Source: DATBRC01 sp036560485 (lineage in GTDB: Bacteria; Pseudomonadota; Gammaproteobacteria; Burkholderiales; Burkholderiaceae_D). Taken from it: 64,000 nucleotides of DNA. A model generated the notes under the pieces. That model had not been told where the DNA came from. It searched no databases and saw only the letters and a list, made by a program, of their open reading frames with translations. Position 1 is the first letter of the stretch. The number at the start of each line of letters is the position of its first letter. The stretch spans positions 221,090-285,089 of the forward strand of contig DATBRC010000054.1 in NCBI GenBank assembly GCA_036560485.1, read 5' to 3'. Positions 45,035 to 54,194 of this stretch are shown here, piece after piece. The translations under genes and the position numbers were made by a program.

Positions 45035-46141
45035 TCAGGCCAATATTTTCTTCAATGCATCAAGGAATGCGGCATTTTCCTGCGGCAAGCCAATCGAAAT
45101 GCGCAACCATTGCGGCAATCCATAGTTGCCAACCGGCCGCACAATGATGCCTTGCTGCAGCAACGCCAGATTCACGCGCGCACCAGCACCATCGTCGTTG
45201 CCAACTTTTACCAGAACGAAATTGCCGGACGACGGCACATATTCAAGCTTCATTGCATCAAACGCTTGCGTCAATTGACGATAACCGTCGGCATTGACTT
45301 GCGCGCTTTTCTTCAAAAATTCTTTATCGTTCAATGCCGCGACCGCTGCCGCTTGCGCCAGTGAATTGACGTTGAACGGCTGACGAATGCGATTAAGCAG
45401 ATCGGTAATCGATGGTTGTGCAATCGCAAAGCCGATACGCAAGCCGGCCAAGCCGTACGCTTTCGATAAGGTACGCGACACCAGCAAGTTCGGATATTGC
45501 CTGACCCATGCGATCGAATCGTATTGCAGTTCCGGCGCCAGAAATTCGTTATACGCCTCATCCAGCACGACCACGACTTGCGGCGGCACCGCTTTCAAAA
45601 ATGCTTCGATATCCGCAGCCGGAATAAAGGTGCCGGTCGGGTTATTCGGATTGGCGACAAAAATCAATTTGGTATCCGGCGTAATCGCTTTCACCATCGC
45701 AACAAGATCATGTCCGAAATTTTTTGCAGGCACGACGATTGCACGCGCGCCGACTGCTTGCGTGGCTAACGGATACACTGCAAACGAATATTGCGAATAC
45801 ATCGCAGCCTGGCCTTGCTGCACAAATGCGTGCGCAGCCAATTCCAGAATGTCGTTGCTGCCATTGCCGAGCGTGATCCAGTCCTGCGGCACATTGTATT
45901 TTGCCGTGATCGTGGCTTTTAAATCGAAACCATTGGAATCAGGATAACGGCCGATATCAGCCATCGCTTTCAGCATCGCTTGCCTGGCAGATTCCGGCAT
46001 GCCCAATGGATTTTCATTGGAAGCGAGTTTGACGATTTTTGCTTCGTCCAATCCAAATTCACGCGCGACTTCTGCAATCGGTTTGCCGCCTTGATAAGGC
46101 GCGATGGCGCGAACGTAATCAGGACCAAATTGAATAGACAT
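45035..46141 (-). CDS. hisC: Histidinol-phosphate / aromatic aminotransferase (HisC type)
   Basis: A PLP aminotransferase placed in the aromatic cluster, so it likely transaminates phenylpyruvate or 4-hydroxyphenylpyruvate as well as histidinol phosphate. The 368 residues show LASNENPLGMP, GNGSNDILELAA, NPNNPTGTFIP, VLDEAYNEF, and the PLP lysine in RTLSKAYGLAGLRIG. I start at the ATG at 46141 (MSIQFGPDYVRAIAPYQ). The 98-bp repeat element lies between it and pheA. Confidence 0.93.
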   Translation of the reverse strand: MSIQFGPDYVRAIAPYQGGKPIAEVAREFGLDEAKIVKLASNENPLGMPESARQAMLKAMADIGRYPDSNGFDLKATITAKYNVPQDWITLGNGSNDILELAAHAFVQQGQAAMYSQYSFAVYPLATQAVGARAIVVPAKNFGHDLVAMVKAITPDTKLIFVANPNNPTGTFIPAADIEAFLKAVPPQVVVVLDEAYNEFLAPELQYDSIAWVRQYPNLLVSRTLSKAYGLAGLRIGFAIAQPSITDLLNRIRQPFNVNSLAQAAAVAALNDKEFLKKSAQVNADGYRQLTQAFDAMKLEYVPSSGNFVLVKVGNDDGAGARVNLALLQQGIIVRPVGNYGLPQWLRISIGLPQENAAFLDALKKILA

Positions 46142-46178
46142 AATAAATTCCGACACTAAATTCTTGCATTTATTAGAA

Positions 46179-46276
46179 GGACTTACGCATAGTGTTCCAG
46201 CAAGGCGCCGCGACGCAGACAGTACGGTCAGTACGGCAAGGAGCGGCAACGCGGCTGGGGCACTATGCGTAAGTCC
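46179..46276 (+). repeat. 98-bp dispersed element with terminal inverted repeats, copy 2
   Basis: Ends are a perfect 16-base inverted repeat, GGACTTACGCATAGTG and its complement. It is inserted between hisC and pheA, ending 4 bases before the pheA stop. The same unit, at the same length and in the opposite orientation, lies at 13340-13437. It has no coding capacity and the two copies match at most positions. No clear target-site duplication flanks it. Confidence 0.85.
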
Positions 46277-46279
46277 GGA

Positions 46280-47350
46280 TTACAAACTGACGGGGTATGA
46301 ACCTAGCACCTTGAAGTAGGCTGCGTTCTGCTGCAGCTCGATCAATGCCTTGGCGACTTTTTCATCTTGCGCGTGTCCTTCGACATCGACGTAAAAGTAG
46401 TATTCCCAGGTACCCATGCGTGCAGGCCGTGATTCAAAACGTGTCATCGACACACCATGCTTGGCAAGCGGCGCCAATAAATTATAAACAGCGCCTGCCT
46501 TGTTAGGCACAGACAACACCAATGAAGTCTGATCTTTTCCGCTCGATGCAGTCTGCAAGCGGCCTATTATGGCAAAGCGGGTACGGTTATGCGGATCGTC
46601 CTGGATATGTGCGCTGACAATCAGCAGATTGTAGGTCTGCGCAGCCATTTCGCCGGCGATCGCAGCGACCGTCGGATCTTCGCTGGCCAATCGAGCAGCT
46701 TCCGCATTGGATGCTAATGCTTGCCGTTCAATATTCGGATAGTGTTGATTGAGCCAGACCTGACATTGCGCCAATGCCTGCGAATGCGCACAGATGCGTT
46801 TGATGCCATCCATCGTGCCGCTCTTGGTCATCAAACTGTGATGGACAGGCAGTGATATTTCGCCGCTGATGGTCAACGGTGTCTGCAGTAACAAATCAAG
46901 CGTACGTGAAATTGTGCCTTCCGACGAATTCTCGATCGGCACCACACCGAAATCTGCTGTGCCTGCTTCGGTCGAACGGAATACTTCATCAATCGATGTA
47001 CAAGACACGCCTTCGACGGCATGTCCGAATTGCTGGTAAACAGCCTGCTCGGTGAAAGTGCCGATAGGACCAAGATAGGCGACGCTGACACGCTTTTCCA
47101 GTGCGCGGCATGCGGACATGATTTCACGGAAAATGGTTTGCACATCGAATGCCATCAGCGGGCCTGGATTGCGAGCTGCCACGGCGCGCAGTACTTGCGC
47201 TTCGCGCTCTGGGCGGAACACCGGCGCATTGGTCTCAGCCTTCACATGACCAACTTGCTGCGCAATGCGCGCACGCGCACTGAGCAAATCGAGGATTTGC
47301 GCATCGATTGCATCGATCTGTTCGCGCAGTGGTTTGAGTTTTTTGTCCAT
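46280..47350 (-). CDS. pheA: Bifunctional chorismate mutase / prephenate dehydratase
   Basis: Rearranges chorismate to prephenate and dehydrates it to phenylpyruvate. The 356 residues show an AroQ mutase domain (about 1-90: KLKPLREQIDAIDAQILDLLSARARIAQQVG), the dehydratase domain from about 95 (YLGPIGTFTEQAVYQQFG, VPIENSSEGTISRTLDLLL) and a C-terminal ACT domain with the phenylalanine-binding text KAGAVYNLLAPLAKHGVSMTRFESRP. It is followed by the repeat element and then hisC. Confidence 0.96.
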   Translation of the reverse strand: MDKKLKPLREQIDAIDAQILDLLSARARIAQQVGHVKAETNAPVFRPEREAQVLRAVAARNPGPLMAFDVQTIFREIMSACRALEKRVSVAYLGPIGTFTEQAVYQQFGHAVEGVSCTSIDEVFRSTEAGTADFGVVPIENSSEGTISRTLDLLLQTPLTISGEISLPVHHSLMTKSGTMDGIKRICAHSQALAQCQVWLNQHYPNIERQALASNAEAARLASEDPTVAAIAGEMAAQTYNLLIVSAHIQDDPHNRTRFAIIGRLQTASSGKDQTSLVLSVPNKAGAVYNLLAPLAKHGVSMTRFESRPARMGTWEYYFYVDVEGHAQDEKVAKALIELQQNAAYFKVLGSYPVSL

Positions 47351-47374
47351 TTTAGTAATACGAAGTCATTTCAC

Positions 47375-47463
47375 TCCCTCCCCTTCAAGGGGAAGGTTGG
47401 GATGGGGATGGGTCACGCATAAGTAACCCATCCCCACCCTAGCCCTCCCCTTGAAAGGGAGGG
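47375..47463. repeat. Imperfect ~90-bp palindrome, serC-pheA gap
   Basis: Two arms rich in CCCTCCCC/GGGGAAGG and GGATGGGGATGGGT pair over about 38 bases around a 12-base centre, filling nearly all of the gap between the serC stop and the pheA start. The long GC-rich hairpin resembles intergenic REP-like repeats of Burkholderiales; it may attenuate or stabilise the operon transcript. I saw no second copy in the window. Confidence 0.75.
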
Positions 47464-47465
47464 AA

Positions 47466-48569
47466 CTATCCGTGCTTCTTTTCGAACGCTTTCAGGTATT
47501 CGACCAAAGCCTGCACGCCTTCCAGCGACATTGCATTGTAAATCGATGCGCGCATGCCGCCCACCGATTTGTGACCTTTGAGCTGCAGAAGCCCGTTTTC
47601 TTTAGCGCCTGCCAGGAAGACATCATTCAATGATTCATCTTTCAAGAAGAAAGGGACATTCATGCGCGAACGGCTGTTTTTTTCTACGCGATTGATATAG
47701 AAGCCACTGGAATCAAGATAGTTGTACAGCAAATTGGCTTTTTCGATATTCTTCTTTTCCATTGCTGCGACACCACCTTGACGCTTCAGCCATTGAAACA
47801 CCAAACCTGCAATGTAAATGCCATAGGTCGGAGGCGTGTTGTACATCGAATCGTTTTCGGCGACCAGCTTCCAGTCAAAAGCCGATGGGCAAATCGGCAA
47901 AGACTTTCCGATCAAATCATCGCGCACGATCACCAGCGTCACGCCAGCCGGTCCAATATTTTTTTGCGCCCCGGCATAGATCACGCCGTACTTCGATACA
48001 TCGACGGTACGCGCCAGGATATGAGACGACATGTCGGCCACCAACGGTGCATTGTTGGTATCGGCTGCAATGTCCGGGACAAAGTTGAACTCCACGCCAT
48101 CAATCGTTTCATTGGTGCAGACGTGCACATAGGCTGCGTCTTTCGACAACTTCCATGTATCGCGTGGGGGAACAGCGTTGAACTTGGTGCTTTCTGAAGA
48201 TGCCGCCACGTTCACATTGCAGTAACGTTTTGCTTCCTTCAATGATTTGCCTGACCAGGAACCGGTATGGACAAAATCGACTGTCGCCGGTTGCTTTTTG
48301 CCACCCAGCAGATTCATCGGCACGATCGCATTCTGCCCGAGACCACCGCCTTGCATGAACAGGATTTTGTAATTGGCGGGCACTGCCAGCAATTCACGGA
48401 AATCGCGCTCAGCCGCTTCGTAAATCGAGATAAATTCCTTGCCGCGATGACTCATCTCCATCACGGACATGCCGCTGCCATGCCAATCGAGCATTTCGAC
48501 AGCGGCTTGCTGCAACACTTCTAGCGGCAATACCGCCGGACCTGCGGAGAAATTATGGACGCGCGCCAT
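47466..48569 (-). CDS. serC: Phosphoserine aminotransferase
   Basis: Makes phosphoserine from 3-phosphohydroxypyruvate, also serving pyridoxine synthesis. The 367 residues open VHNFSAGPAVLPLEVL and contain GGGLGQNAIVPMNLL, the PLP region YAGAQKNIGPAGVTLVIVR with its Lys, and a TPPTYGIYIAGLVFQWL segment. Its ATG shares the final A of the gyrA stop (TAATG), so it is translationally coupled to gyrA, a common betaproteobacterial order gyrA-serC-pheA. Confidence 0.96.
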   Translation of the reverse strand: MARVHNFSAGPAVLPLEVLQQAAVEMLDWHGSGMSVMEMSHRGKEFISIYEAAERDFRELLAVPANYKILFMQGGGLGQNAIVPMNLLGGKKQPATVDFVHTGSWSGKSLKEAKRYCNVNVAASSESTKFNAVPPRDTWKLSKDAAYVHVCTNETIDGVEFNFVPDIAADTNNAPLVADMSSHILARTVDVSKYGVIYAGAQKNIGPAGVTLVIVRDDLIGKSLPICPSAFDWKLVAENDSMYNTPPTYGIYIAGLVFQWLKRQGGVAAMEKKNIEKANLLYNYLDSSGFYINRVEKNSRSRMNVPFFLKDESLNDVFLAGAKENGLLQLKGHKSVGGMRASIYNAMSLEGVQALVEYLKAFEKKHG

Positions 48570-51199
48570 TATTCTGCCGACTCCCCTTGCTCCGCACTAC
48601 CTTCTGCAATCTCTTCTTCCACATCGGATTCAACGATGCGCTGCAGACCGCTGAGCTTGGTGCCGCCTTCGACTGCAATCAGCGTCACGCCTTGCGTTGC
48701 GCGACCCATCTCACGGATTTCAGCCACGCGAGTGCGAATCAACACACCACCCGTTGTGATCAACATGATTTCATCAGAAGCTTCAACCAAGGTCGCGGCA
48801 ACAACCTTGCCGTTACGCTCACTGGTCTGGATCGCGATCATGCCTTTGGTGCCGCGACCATGACGTGTGTACTCGGTGATCGGCGTACGTTTTCCGAAAC
48901 CGTTTTCCGTTGCAGTCAACACCGATTGCTGTTCGTTTTCAGCCACCAGCAATGCAATGACTTGCTGACCGTCATCGAGGTTCATGCCGCGCACACCACG
49001 TGCAGTACGACCCATCGGGCGCACATCATTTTCGTCAAAGCGCACTGCCTTGCCGGAATCGGAGAACAGCATCACATCGTGCTTGCCGTCGGTCAGCGCT
49101 GCACCGATCAGGAAATCGCCCGCATCCAGGTCGACCGCGATGATGCCAGCCTTGCGTGGATTGCTGAAGTCGGACAGCGATGTCTTCTTCACCGTACCCA
49201 AACTGGTCGCCATGAAGATGTAATGATCTTCAGGGAAAGTGCGATTGTCGCCGGAGATCGGCAACACCACCGTGATCTTCTCACCATCCTGCAACGGGAA
49301 CATATTGACGATCGGTTTGCCGCGTGAAGCACGTGAACCTTGCGGCACTTCCCACACTTTCAGCCAGTACAAGCGACCACGATTGCTGAAGCACAGAATG
49401 TAATCGTGCGTATTGGCGATAAACAGCTGATCGATCCAGTCGTCTTCTTTGGTTGCCATCGCTTGCTTGCCGCGACCGCCGCGTTTTTGTGCTCGGTATT
49501 CGGATACCGGTTGCGACTTCATGTAACCGGTATGCGACAAGGTGACCACCATGTCTTGCGGCGTGATCAAGTCTTCGGTGCCGAGATCGGTTGCATTCAA
49601 TTCGATCTGCGAGCGGCGCACATCTTTTTTGCCTTCACCGTATTCGTTCTTGATCAGCGTCAGTTCATCGCTGATGATGGTGGTGACGCGTTCCGGCTTG
49701 GACAAGATATCCAGCAGGTCGGCGATCTGTGCCATCACTTCCTTGTACTCGTTGACGATCTTGTCTTGCTCCAGACCGGTCAAGCGTTGCAGACGCATCT
49801 GCAAAATTTCCTGCGCCTGATCGTCCGACAACTTGTACAAGCCATCCGTCTGCATGCCGTAGTGTTTAGGCAAATTCTCAGGACGGTACGCAGCAATACC
49901 GGCAATACTGCCATCGCCCGTGCGTGACAGCATTTCACGCACCAGCGACGAATCCCATGGACGCGCCATCAATTCGGTTTTTGCAATCGGCGGCGTCGGT
50001 GCTGCCTTGATGATCGCGATGAAATCGTCGATGTTGGCTAATGCAACTGCCAAACCTTCCAGCACGTGGCCGCGCTCGCGCGCCTTGCGCAATTCGAACA
50101 CGGTGCGGCGTGTGACGACTTCACGACGATGCGACAGGAAGCATTCCAGCATTTGCTTCAGGTTCAGCAGCTTCGGCTGACCATCCACCAATGCCACCAT
50201 GTTCATGCCGAATGTGTCCTGCAACTGGGTTTGCTTGTACAGGTTATTGAGCACCACTTCCGGCACTTCGCCGCGCTTCAACTCGATCACGACACGCATG
50301 CCGGACTTGTCGGATTCGTCGCGGATGTCGGAAATGCCTTCCAGCTTCTTGTCGCGCACCAGTTCTGCAATGCGTTCAAGCAACGACTTCTTGTTAACCT
50401 GGTATGGCAATTCATCGACGATGATCGCCGCACGGTTTTCCTTGCCGAATTCTTCGAAGTGCGTCTTCGCGCGCATCACGACACGGCCACGGCCGGTGCG
50501 ATAGCCGTCGCGCACACCTGACACGCCGTAAATAATGCCGGCAGTCGGGAAGTCCGGTGCAGGAATGATCTCGATCAGTTCATCCACTGTGCAAGCGTTA
50601 TTGCGCAAGACATGCAATGCGCCGTCGATGACTTCAGTCAGATTGTGTGGCGGAATATTGGTCGCCATACCGACTGCAATACCGGATGAGCCATTGATCA
50701 GCAGATTCGGGATTTTGGTCGGCAATACCGATGGCTCTTTTTCCTTGCCATCGTAGTTGGGGACAAAATCAACCGTTTCCTTGTCCAGATCAGCCAGGAT
50801 TTCGCTGGCAATCTTGTCCAGACGGCACTCTGTGTAACGCATCGCCGCTGCATTGTCGCCGTCGACCGAGCCGAAGTTACCCTGGCCATCGACCAGCATG
50901 TAACGCAACGAGAACGGCTGCGCCATCCGCACCAGCGTGTCATAAATCGACTGGTCGCCGTGCGGGTGATACTTACCCATCGTTTCACCGACTACACGGG
51001 CACACTTCACGTAGGGGCGATTCCACGCATTGTTCATTTCATGCATCGCGAACAAGACGCGGCGATGCACAGGCTTTAATCCATCCCGGACATCGGGCAG
51101 GGCACGCCCAACGATCACGCTCATCGCGTAATCGAGGTAGCTCTTGCGCATCTCTTCTTCGAGTGAAATCGGGATTGTTTCTTTAGCGAATTGATCCAT
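48569..51199 (-). CDS. gyrA: DNA gyrase subunit A
   Basis: The breakage-reunion subunit that introduces negative supercoils with GyrB. The 876 residues show the N-terminal LDYAMSVIVGRALPDVRDGLKPVHRR, the active-site Tyr in AAMRYTECRL, and a C-terminal region of six-bladed pinwheel repeats with the GyrA box (YRAQKRGGRGKQAM). In the quinolone region the text is HPHGDQSIYD, so the residue equivalent to E. coli Ser83 is Gln. It ends overlapping serC and diverges from ompA. Confidence 0.97.
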   Translation of the reverse strand: MDQFAKETIPISLEEEMRKSYLDYAMSVIVGRALPDVRDGLKPVHRRVLFAMHEMNNAWNRPYVKCARVVGETMGKYHPHGDQSIYDTLVRMAQPFSLRYMLVDGQGNFGSVDGDNAAAMRYTECRLDKIASEILADLDKETVDFVPNYDGKEKEPSVLPTKIPNLLINGSSGIAVGMATNIPPHNLTEVIDGALHVLRNNACTVDELIEIIPAPDFPTAGIIYGVSGVRDGYRTGRGRVVMRAKTHFEEFGKENRAAIIVDELPYQVNKKSLLERIAELVRDKKLEGISDIRDESDKSGMRVVIELKRGEVPEVVLNNLYKQTQLQDTFGMNMVALVDGQPKLLNLKQMLECFLSHRREVVTRRTVFELRKARERGHVLEGLAVALANIDDFIAIIKAAPTPPIAKTELMARPWDSSLVREMLSRTGDGSIAGIAAYRPENLPKHYGMQTDGLYKLSDDQAQEILQMRLQRLTGLEQDKIVNEYKEVMAQIADLLDILSKPERVTTIISDELTLIKNEYGEGKKDVRRSQIELNATDLGTEDLITPQDMVVTLSHTGYMKSQPVSEYRAQKRGGRGKQAMATKEDDWIDQLFIANTHDYILCFSNRGRLYWLKVWEVPQGSRASRGKPIVNMFPLQDGEKITVVLPISGDNRTFPEDHYIFMATSLGTVKKTSLSDFSNPRKAGIIAVDLDAGDFLIGAALTDGKHDVMLFSDSGKAVRFDENDVRPMGRTARGVRGMNLDDGQQVIALLVAENEQQSVLTATENGFGKRTPITEYTRHGRGTKGMIAIQTSERNGKVVAATLVEASDEIMLITTGGVLIRTRVAEIREMGRATQGVTLIAVEGGTKLSGLQRIVESDVEEEIAEGSAEQGESAE

Positions 51200-51471
51200 T
51201 GGCGAGTCGTTTGGTCTTAGGCTAGGGTTGACTGAAAATGCTAAAAATACATGCCAGATGCATGGTTATAGAACTCACAGCATCGAACTAAAGGATTTTA
51301 ACATGTCGGCACTAGCCGGTCCCGTTTTCAGACTGTTACAAAAGTCTTAACACGACAATGAAAAAATGGATCAGGCTTCATCACAATTTATGTTTAAATA
51401 CAGCTTCGCGATTTTTTAACATTTCTTTTTCATCGCATCAGCCTCTTCCGAATAGTATTTACGACGACATC

Positions 51472-52173
51472 ATGCTCAATAAATTGACCTGCGGCCTCTT
51501 GATCGGCGGATTTGCAGCCACCGCTTCTGCACAAACATTTACCGATATTCACGGTAATCGCCCTTACAGCGCCTATGCGGAAGATGCTCGCGGCATCATT
51601 GTGCGCAGCACTTATAGTCTGTGCTGGCGTACCGGTTTCTGGACGGATGCGGATGCAGTAGTCGGCTGTGATGGCATACTGGTTCCACCGGTTGAAAAAT
51701 CGATCGCGCCACCTTTTGTCGCAAAACCGGAGCCCACACCGGCAGTTGGTACTGTATTGTCATCCACCCCCGTGGTTACTCCTGCGCCTGCACCGATTGA
51801 AAAACCTGTGCCCGTTTCAGAAAAGGTCAATCTTGCCGGTGATGCGCTATTTGATTCCGGCAAATCGGATTTGAAGCCTGCGGGCAAAGCCAAACTTGAT
51901 GCACTCACATCGAAACTGAAAAACATGCAGGTAGATGCCATCGTCGCGACAGGCCATACCGATTCGGCAGGATCTGCTGTCCTCAACGAGAAACTGTCAA
52001 TCAAACGCGCTGAAGCCGTGAAGACCTATCTGGTATCCAAAGGCGTCGACGCAAACAAGATCAAGATTGCAGGCAAAGGTGAAACACAACCTGTCGCCAG
52101 CAATAAAACGGCTGCCGGTCGTGCGCAAAACCGTCGCGTTGAGATCGAGATTATCGGCAATCGCAGCAAATGA
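51472..52173 (+). CDS. OmpA-family outer-membrane protein
   Basis: The 233-residue product has a signal peptide (LTCGLLIGGFAATASAQ), a short N-terminal region (STYSLCWRTGFWTDADAVVGCDG) typical of betaproteobacterial OmpA-like proteins, a Pro/Val linker, and a C-terminal OmpA domain (ALFDSGKSDLKPAGKAKL, ATGHTDSAGS, LSIKRAEAVKTYL, NRRVEIEI) that binds peptidoglycan. No N-terminal beta-barrel is apparent. I take the ATG at 51472, where the signal peptide begins. The 270-base gap upstream shows nothing else. Confidence 0.93.
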   Translation: MLNKLTCGLLIGGFAATASAQTFTDIHGNRPYSAYAEDARGIIVRSTYSLCWRTGFWTDADAVVGCDGILVPPVEKSIAPPFVAKPEPTPAVGTVLSSTPVVTPAPAPIEKPVPVSEKVNLAGDALFDSGKSDLKPAGKAKLDALTSKLKNMQVDAIVATGHTDSAGSAVLNEKLSIKRAEAVKTYLVSKGVDANKIKIAGKGETQPVASNKTAAGRAQNRRVEIEIIGNRSK

Positions 52174-52190
52174 TTTTGCAGTTTCTCCGA

Positions 52191-52213
52191 ACCCCGCTGC
52201 GGCGGGGTTTTTT
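52191..52213 (+). terminator. Rho-independent terminator after ompA-like gene
   Basis: ACCCCGC, loop TGCG, GCGGGGT and a T-run, 17 bases after the stop codon at 52173. Confidence 0.92.
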
Positions 52214-52268
52214 ATTGGCGCAATGAAATGTGACCTGGAAATAGCCGAAGTCCCACTTTCCCGCTATC

Positions 52269-52973
52269 ATGCGAAATATGAACGCCGATCCTTTAGAACT
52301 ACAGAAATTTAGCGACCTCGCACACCGTTGGTGGGATCCCACCTCGGAATTTCGTCCGCTGCATGAAATCAATCCGCTACGCCTTGAGTGGATCAACGCA
52401 CGCGCACCGCTGGCGGGCAAAACCATCGTCGATGTTGGTTGCGGCGGCGGCATTCTGGCTGAATCGATGGCAAGAAAAGGTGGCAAAGTCACCGGCATCG
52501 ACCTCTCCGAAAAAGCGCTCAAAGTCGCTGACCTGCACAGCCTGGAATCCGGTGTGCAAGTACGTTATGAATTGATCGCAGCAGAAGACCTGGCTGCGCG
52601 CGAACCAGCACGCTATGACATCGTCACCTGCATGGAAATGCTGGAACACGTACCCGATCCGGCAGCCATCGTGCGTGCCTGCGCGACGCTCGTCAAACCG
52701 GGCGGCCATGTATTTTTCTCGACACTGAACCGCAATCCGAAAGCCTATTTGTTTGCAGTGATCGGCGCAGAATATTTATTGCGCATGCTTCCCAGAGGCA
52801 CGCATGATTACGAAAAATTCATCACGCCGGCCGAACTCGCGCAATTCATTCGCAATGCAGGCATGAGCGTCGACAGCCTGAAAGGCATGAGCTATAACCC
52901 ACTTACGAAAATGTATTCGTTGAACCAGGACACGAGCGTCAATTATCTGGTTGCTTGTACACGTTCTATCTAA
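52269..52973 (+). CDS. ubiG: Ubiquinone biosynthesis O-methyltransferase
   Basis: Catalyses both O-methylations in ubiquinone synthesis using S-adenosylmethionine. The 234 residues show FSDLAHRWWDPTSEFRPLHEINPLRL, motif I VDVGCGGGILAESMARKG, and EMLEHVPDPAAIVRAC, all characteristic of UbiG. An ATG at 52278 is the alternative start. Followed by gph, which is read in another frame; the two reading frames do not overlap from the chosen gph start. Confidence 0.95.
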   Translation: MRNMNADPLELQKFSDLAHRWWDPTSEFRPLHEINPLRLEWINARAPLAGKTIVDVGCGGGILAESMARKGGKVTGIDLSEKALKVADLHSLESGVQVRYELIAAEDLAAREPARYDIVTCMEMLEHVPDPAAIVRACATLVKPGGHVFFSTLNRNPKAYLFAVIGAEYLLRMLPRGTHDYEKFITPAELAQFIRNAGMSVDSLKGMSYNPLTKMYSLNQDTSVNYLVACTRSI

Positions 52974-53032
52974 AACAAACGGTGCAGTTTGCATTATTCA
53001 CGCAGTGTTCAGATCCACACTTCCAATTCCAC

Positions 53033-53707
53033 ATGCCACTTACTTTACCGCGCGCCATACTATTTGACCTTGACGGCACGCTTGCCGATACTGCACCTGA
53101 TCTGGCTGCTGCAGTCAACCTGTGCCGCAGTGCGCGAGGATTGGCACCAGCAGATTACGAACTGCTCCGTCCTGTCGCATCGGCAGGTGCACGCGGTTTG
53201 ATCGGCGCTGCATTTGGATTGCAACCTACTCAGGATGGTTACGAAGAACTGCGTGTTGAATTTCTCAATAATTATACAGCCGCTATCGCAGTAAAAAGCC
53301 GCTTGTTCGACGGCATCGCTCCCTTGCTCGAAACCTTACGCACCAATGGTTTTCTGTGGGGCATCGTCACCAACAAGGCAGGAAGATTTACCGATCTGTT
53401 GGCACCTCAAATCGGCTTGCAACATGCCAACTGCGTGGTCTCCGGCGACACCACGCCGTATTCCAAACCGCATCCTGAACCGCTGCTTGAAGCAGCGCGA
53501 CGCCTTGTTATGCAACCACAAGATTGCTGGTATGTCGGCGACGATCTGCGCGATATTCAAGCAGGTCGTGCCGCCGGCATGCCGACCATTGCCGCCGCCT
53601 GGGGATATTGCGGGCAGACAGAACCGACTACCTGGGAGGCTGATGCAATAATCGATTCCCCATTGCATTTACTCCAACTTATCGAGCAAGCCAAAGTAAA
53701 GACTTGA
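53033..53707 (+). CDS. gph: Phosphoglycolate phosphatase (HAD family)
   Basis: Hydrolyses 2-phosphoglycolate, which arises from DNA repair. The 224 residues show HAD motif I FDLDGTLADTAPDL, motif II in the IVTNK segment, motif III Lys in SKPHPEPLLEA, and motif IV YVGDDLRDIQAG. The ubiG-gph order is common in betaproteobacteria. The ATG at 53033 is preferred over an upstream in-frame ATG at 52955 that would overlap ubiG. HAD specificity cannot be proved from sequence. Confidence 0.9.
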   Translation: MPLTLPRAILFDLDGTLADTAPDLAAAVNLCRSARGLAPADYELLRPVASAGARGLIGAAFGLQPTQDGYEELRVEFLNNYTAAIAVKSRLFDGIAPLLETLRTNGFLWGIVTNKAGRFTDLLAPQIGLQHANCVVSGDTTPYSKPHPEPLLEAARRLVMQPQDCWYVGDDLRDIQAGRAAGMPTIAAAWGYCGQTEPTTWEADAIIDSPLHLLQLIEQAKVKT

Positions 53708-53737
53708 ATCACCGCGGACTGCCCTCATGTATTGCGC

Positions 53738-53743
53738 TACAAT
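53738..53743 (+). promoter_or_regulatory. -10 box of ssrA
   Basis: TACAAT lies 15 bases before the mature 5' end of the tmRNA. At a 17-base spacing only a weak -35 (CGGACT) is seen, so the assignment is tentative. Confidence 0.45.
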
Positions 53744-53757
53744 GGAAGTTCTGCTTT

Positions 53758-54118
53758 GGGGGCGACCTGGTTTCGACAGAGGTTACAAAGCAGCGCAGGG
53801 CATACCGAGGGCTGGTCACCTCGTAAATACAACCGGAAAAGTAATAACTGCAAACGATAACTCGTACGCACTAGCAGCTTAATACCTGCTAGCTCCACAG
53901 CGTCTCTTCCCTGGGGCGTGCTGGCAACAGCGGTGGAGTCATTCACAGGGAATCGCAACTGGCCGGGTCACTTGGCTGGTTGTTAAATAATAGGTGACTC
54001 GTCTTAACGCAGCGTGCACGTCCGCGTCGTTCGGATTAAATTAAATGGCAGTGCTAAGTATGTAGAACTGTCTGTAGAGGACTTTTGGACGCGGGTTCGA
54101 TTCCCGCCGCCTCCACCA
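53758..54118 (+). ncRNA. ssrA: Transfer-messenger RNA (tmRNA)
   Basis: Rescues stalled ribosomes. The 5' end (GGGGGCGACCTGG) and the 3' end (GGTTCGATTCCCGCC-GCCTCC-ACCA) pair to make a tRNA(Ala)-like acceptor and T-arm, with the CCA encoded. The tag frame at 53850-53882 reads ANDNSYALAA then TAA, close to the E. coli ANDENYALAA. Length 361 bases is normal. Its 3' end is the left edge of an integrated element: a tyrosine recombinase starts 76 bases on. Confidence 0.97.
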
Positions 54119-54194
54119 TCAATACATTAAGTCACTGATTTTTAGAGACTTTTCCGCCTCTTTACGATGCTCAAAACGATTTGTTAGGAATCGT

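Noticed and set aside
48587..49327. A 246-codon frame antisense to gyrA
   Set aside because: Shadow frame of the gyrA C-terminal region; no start signal or family similarity.
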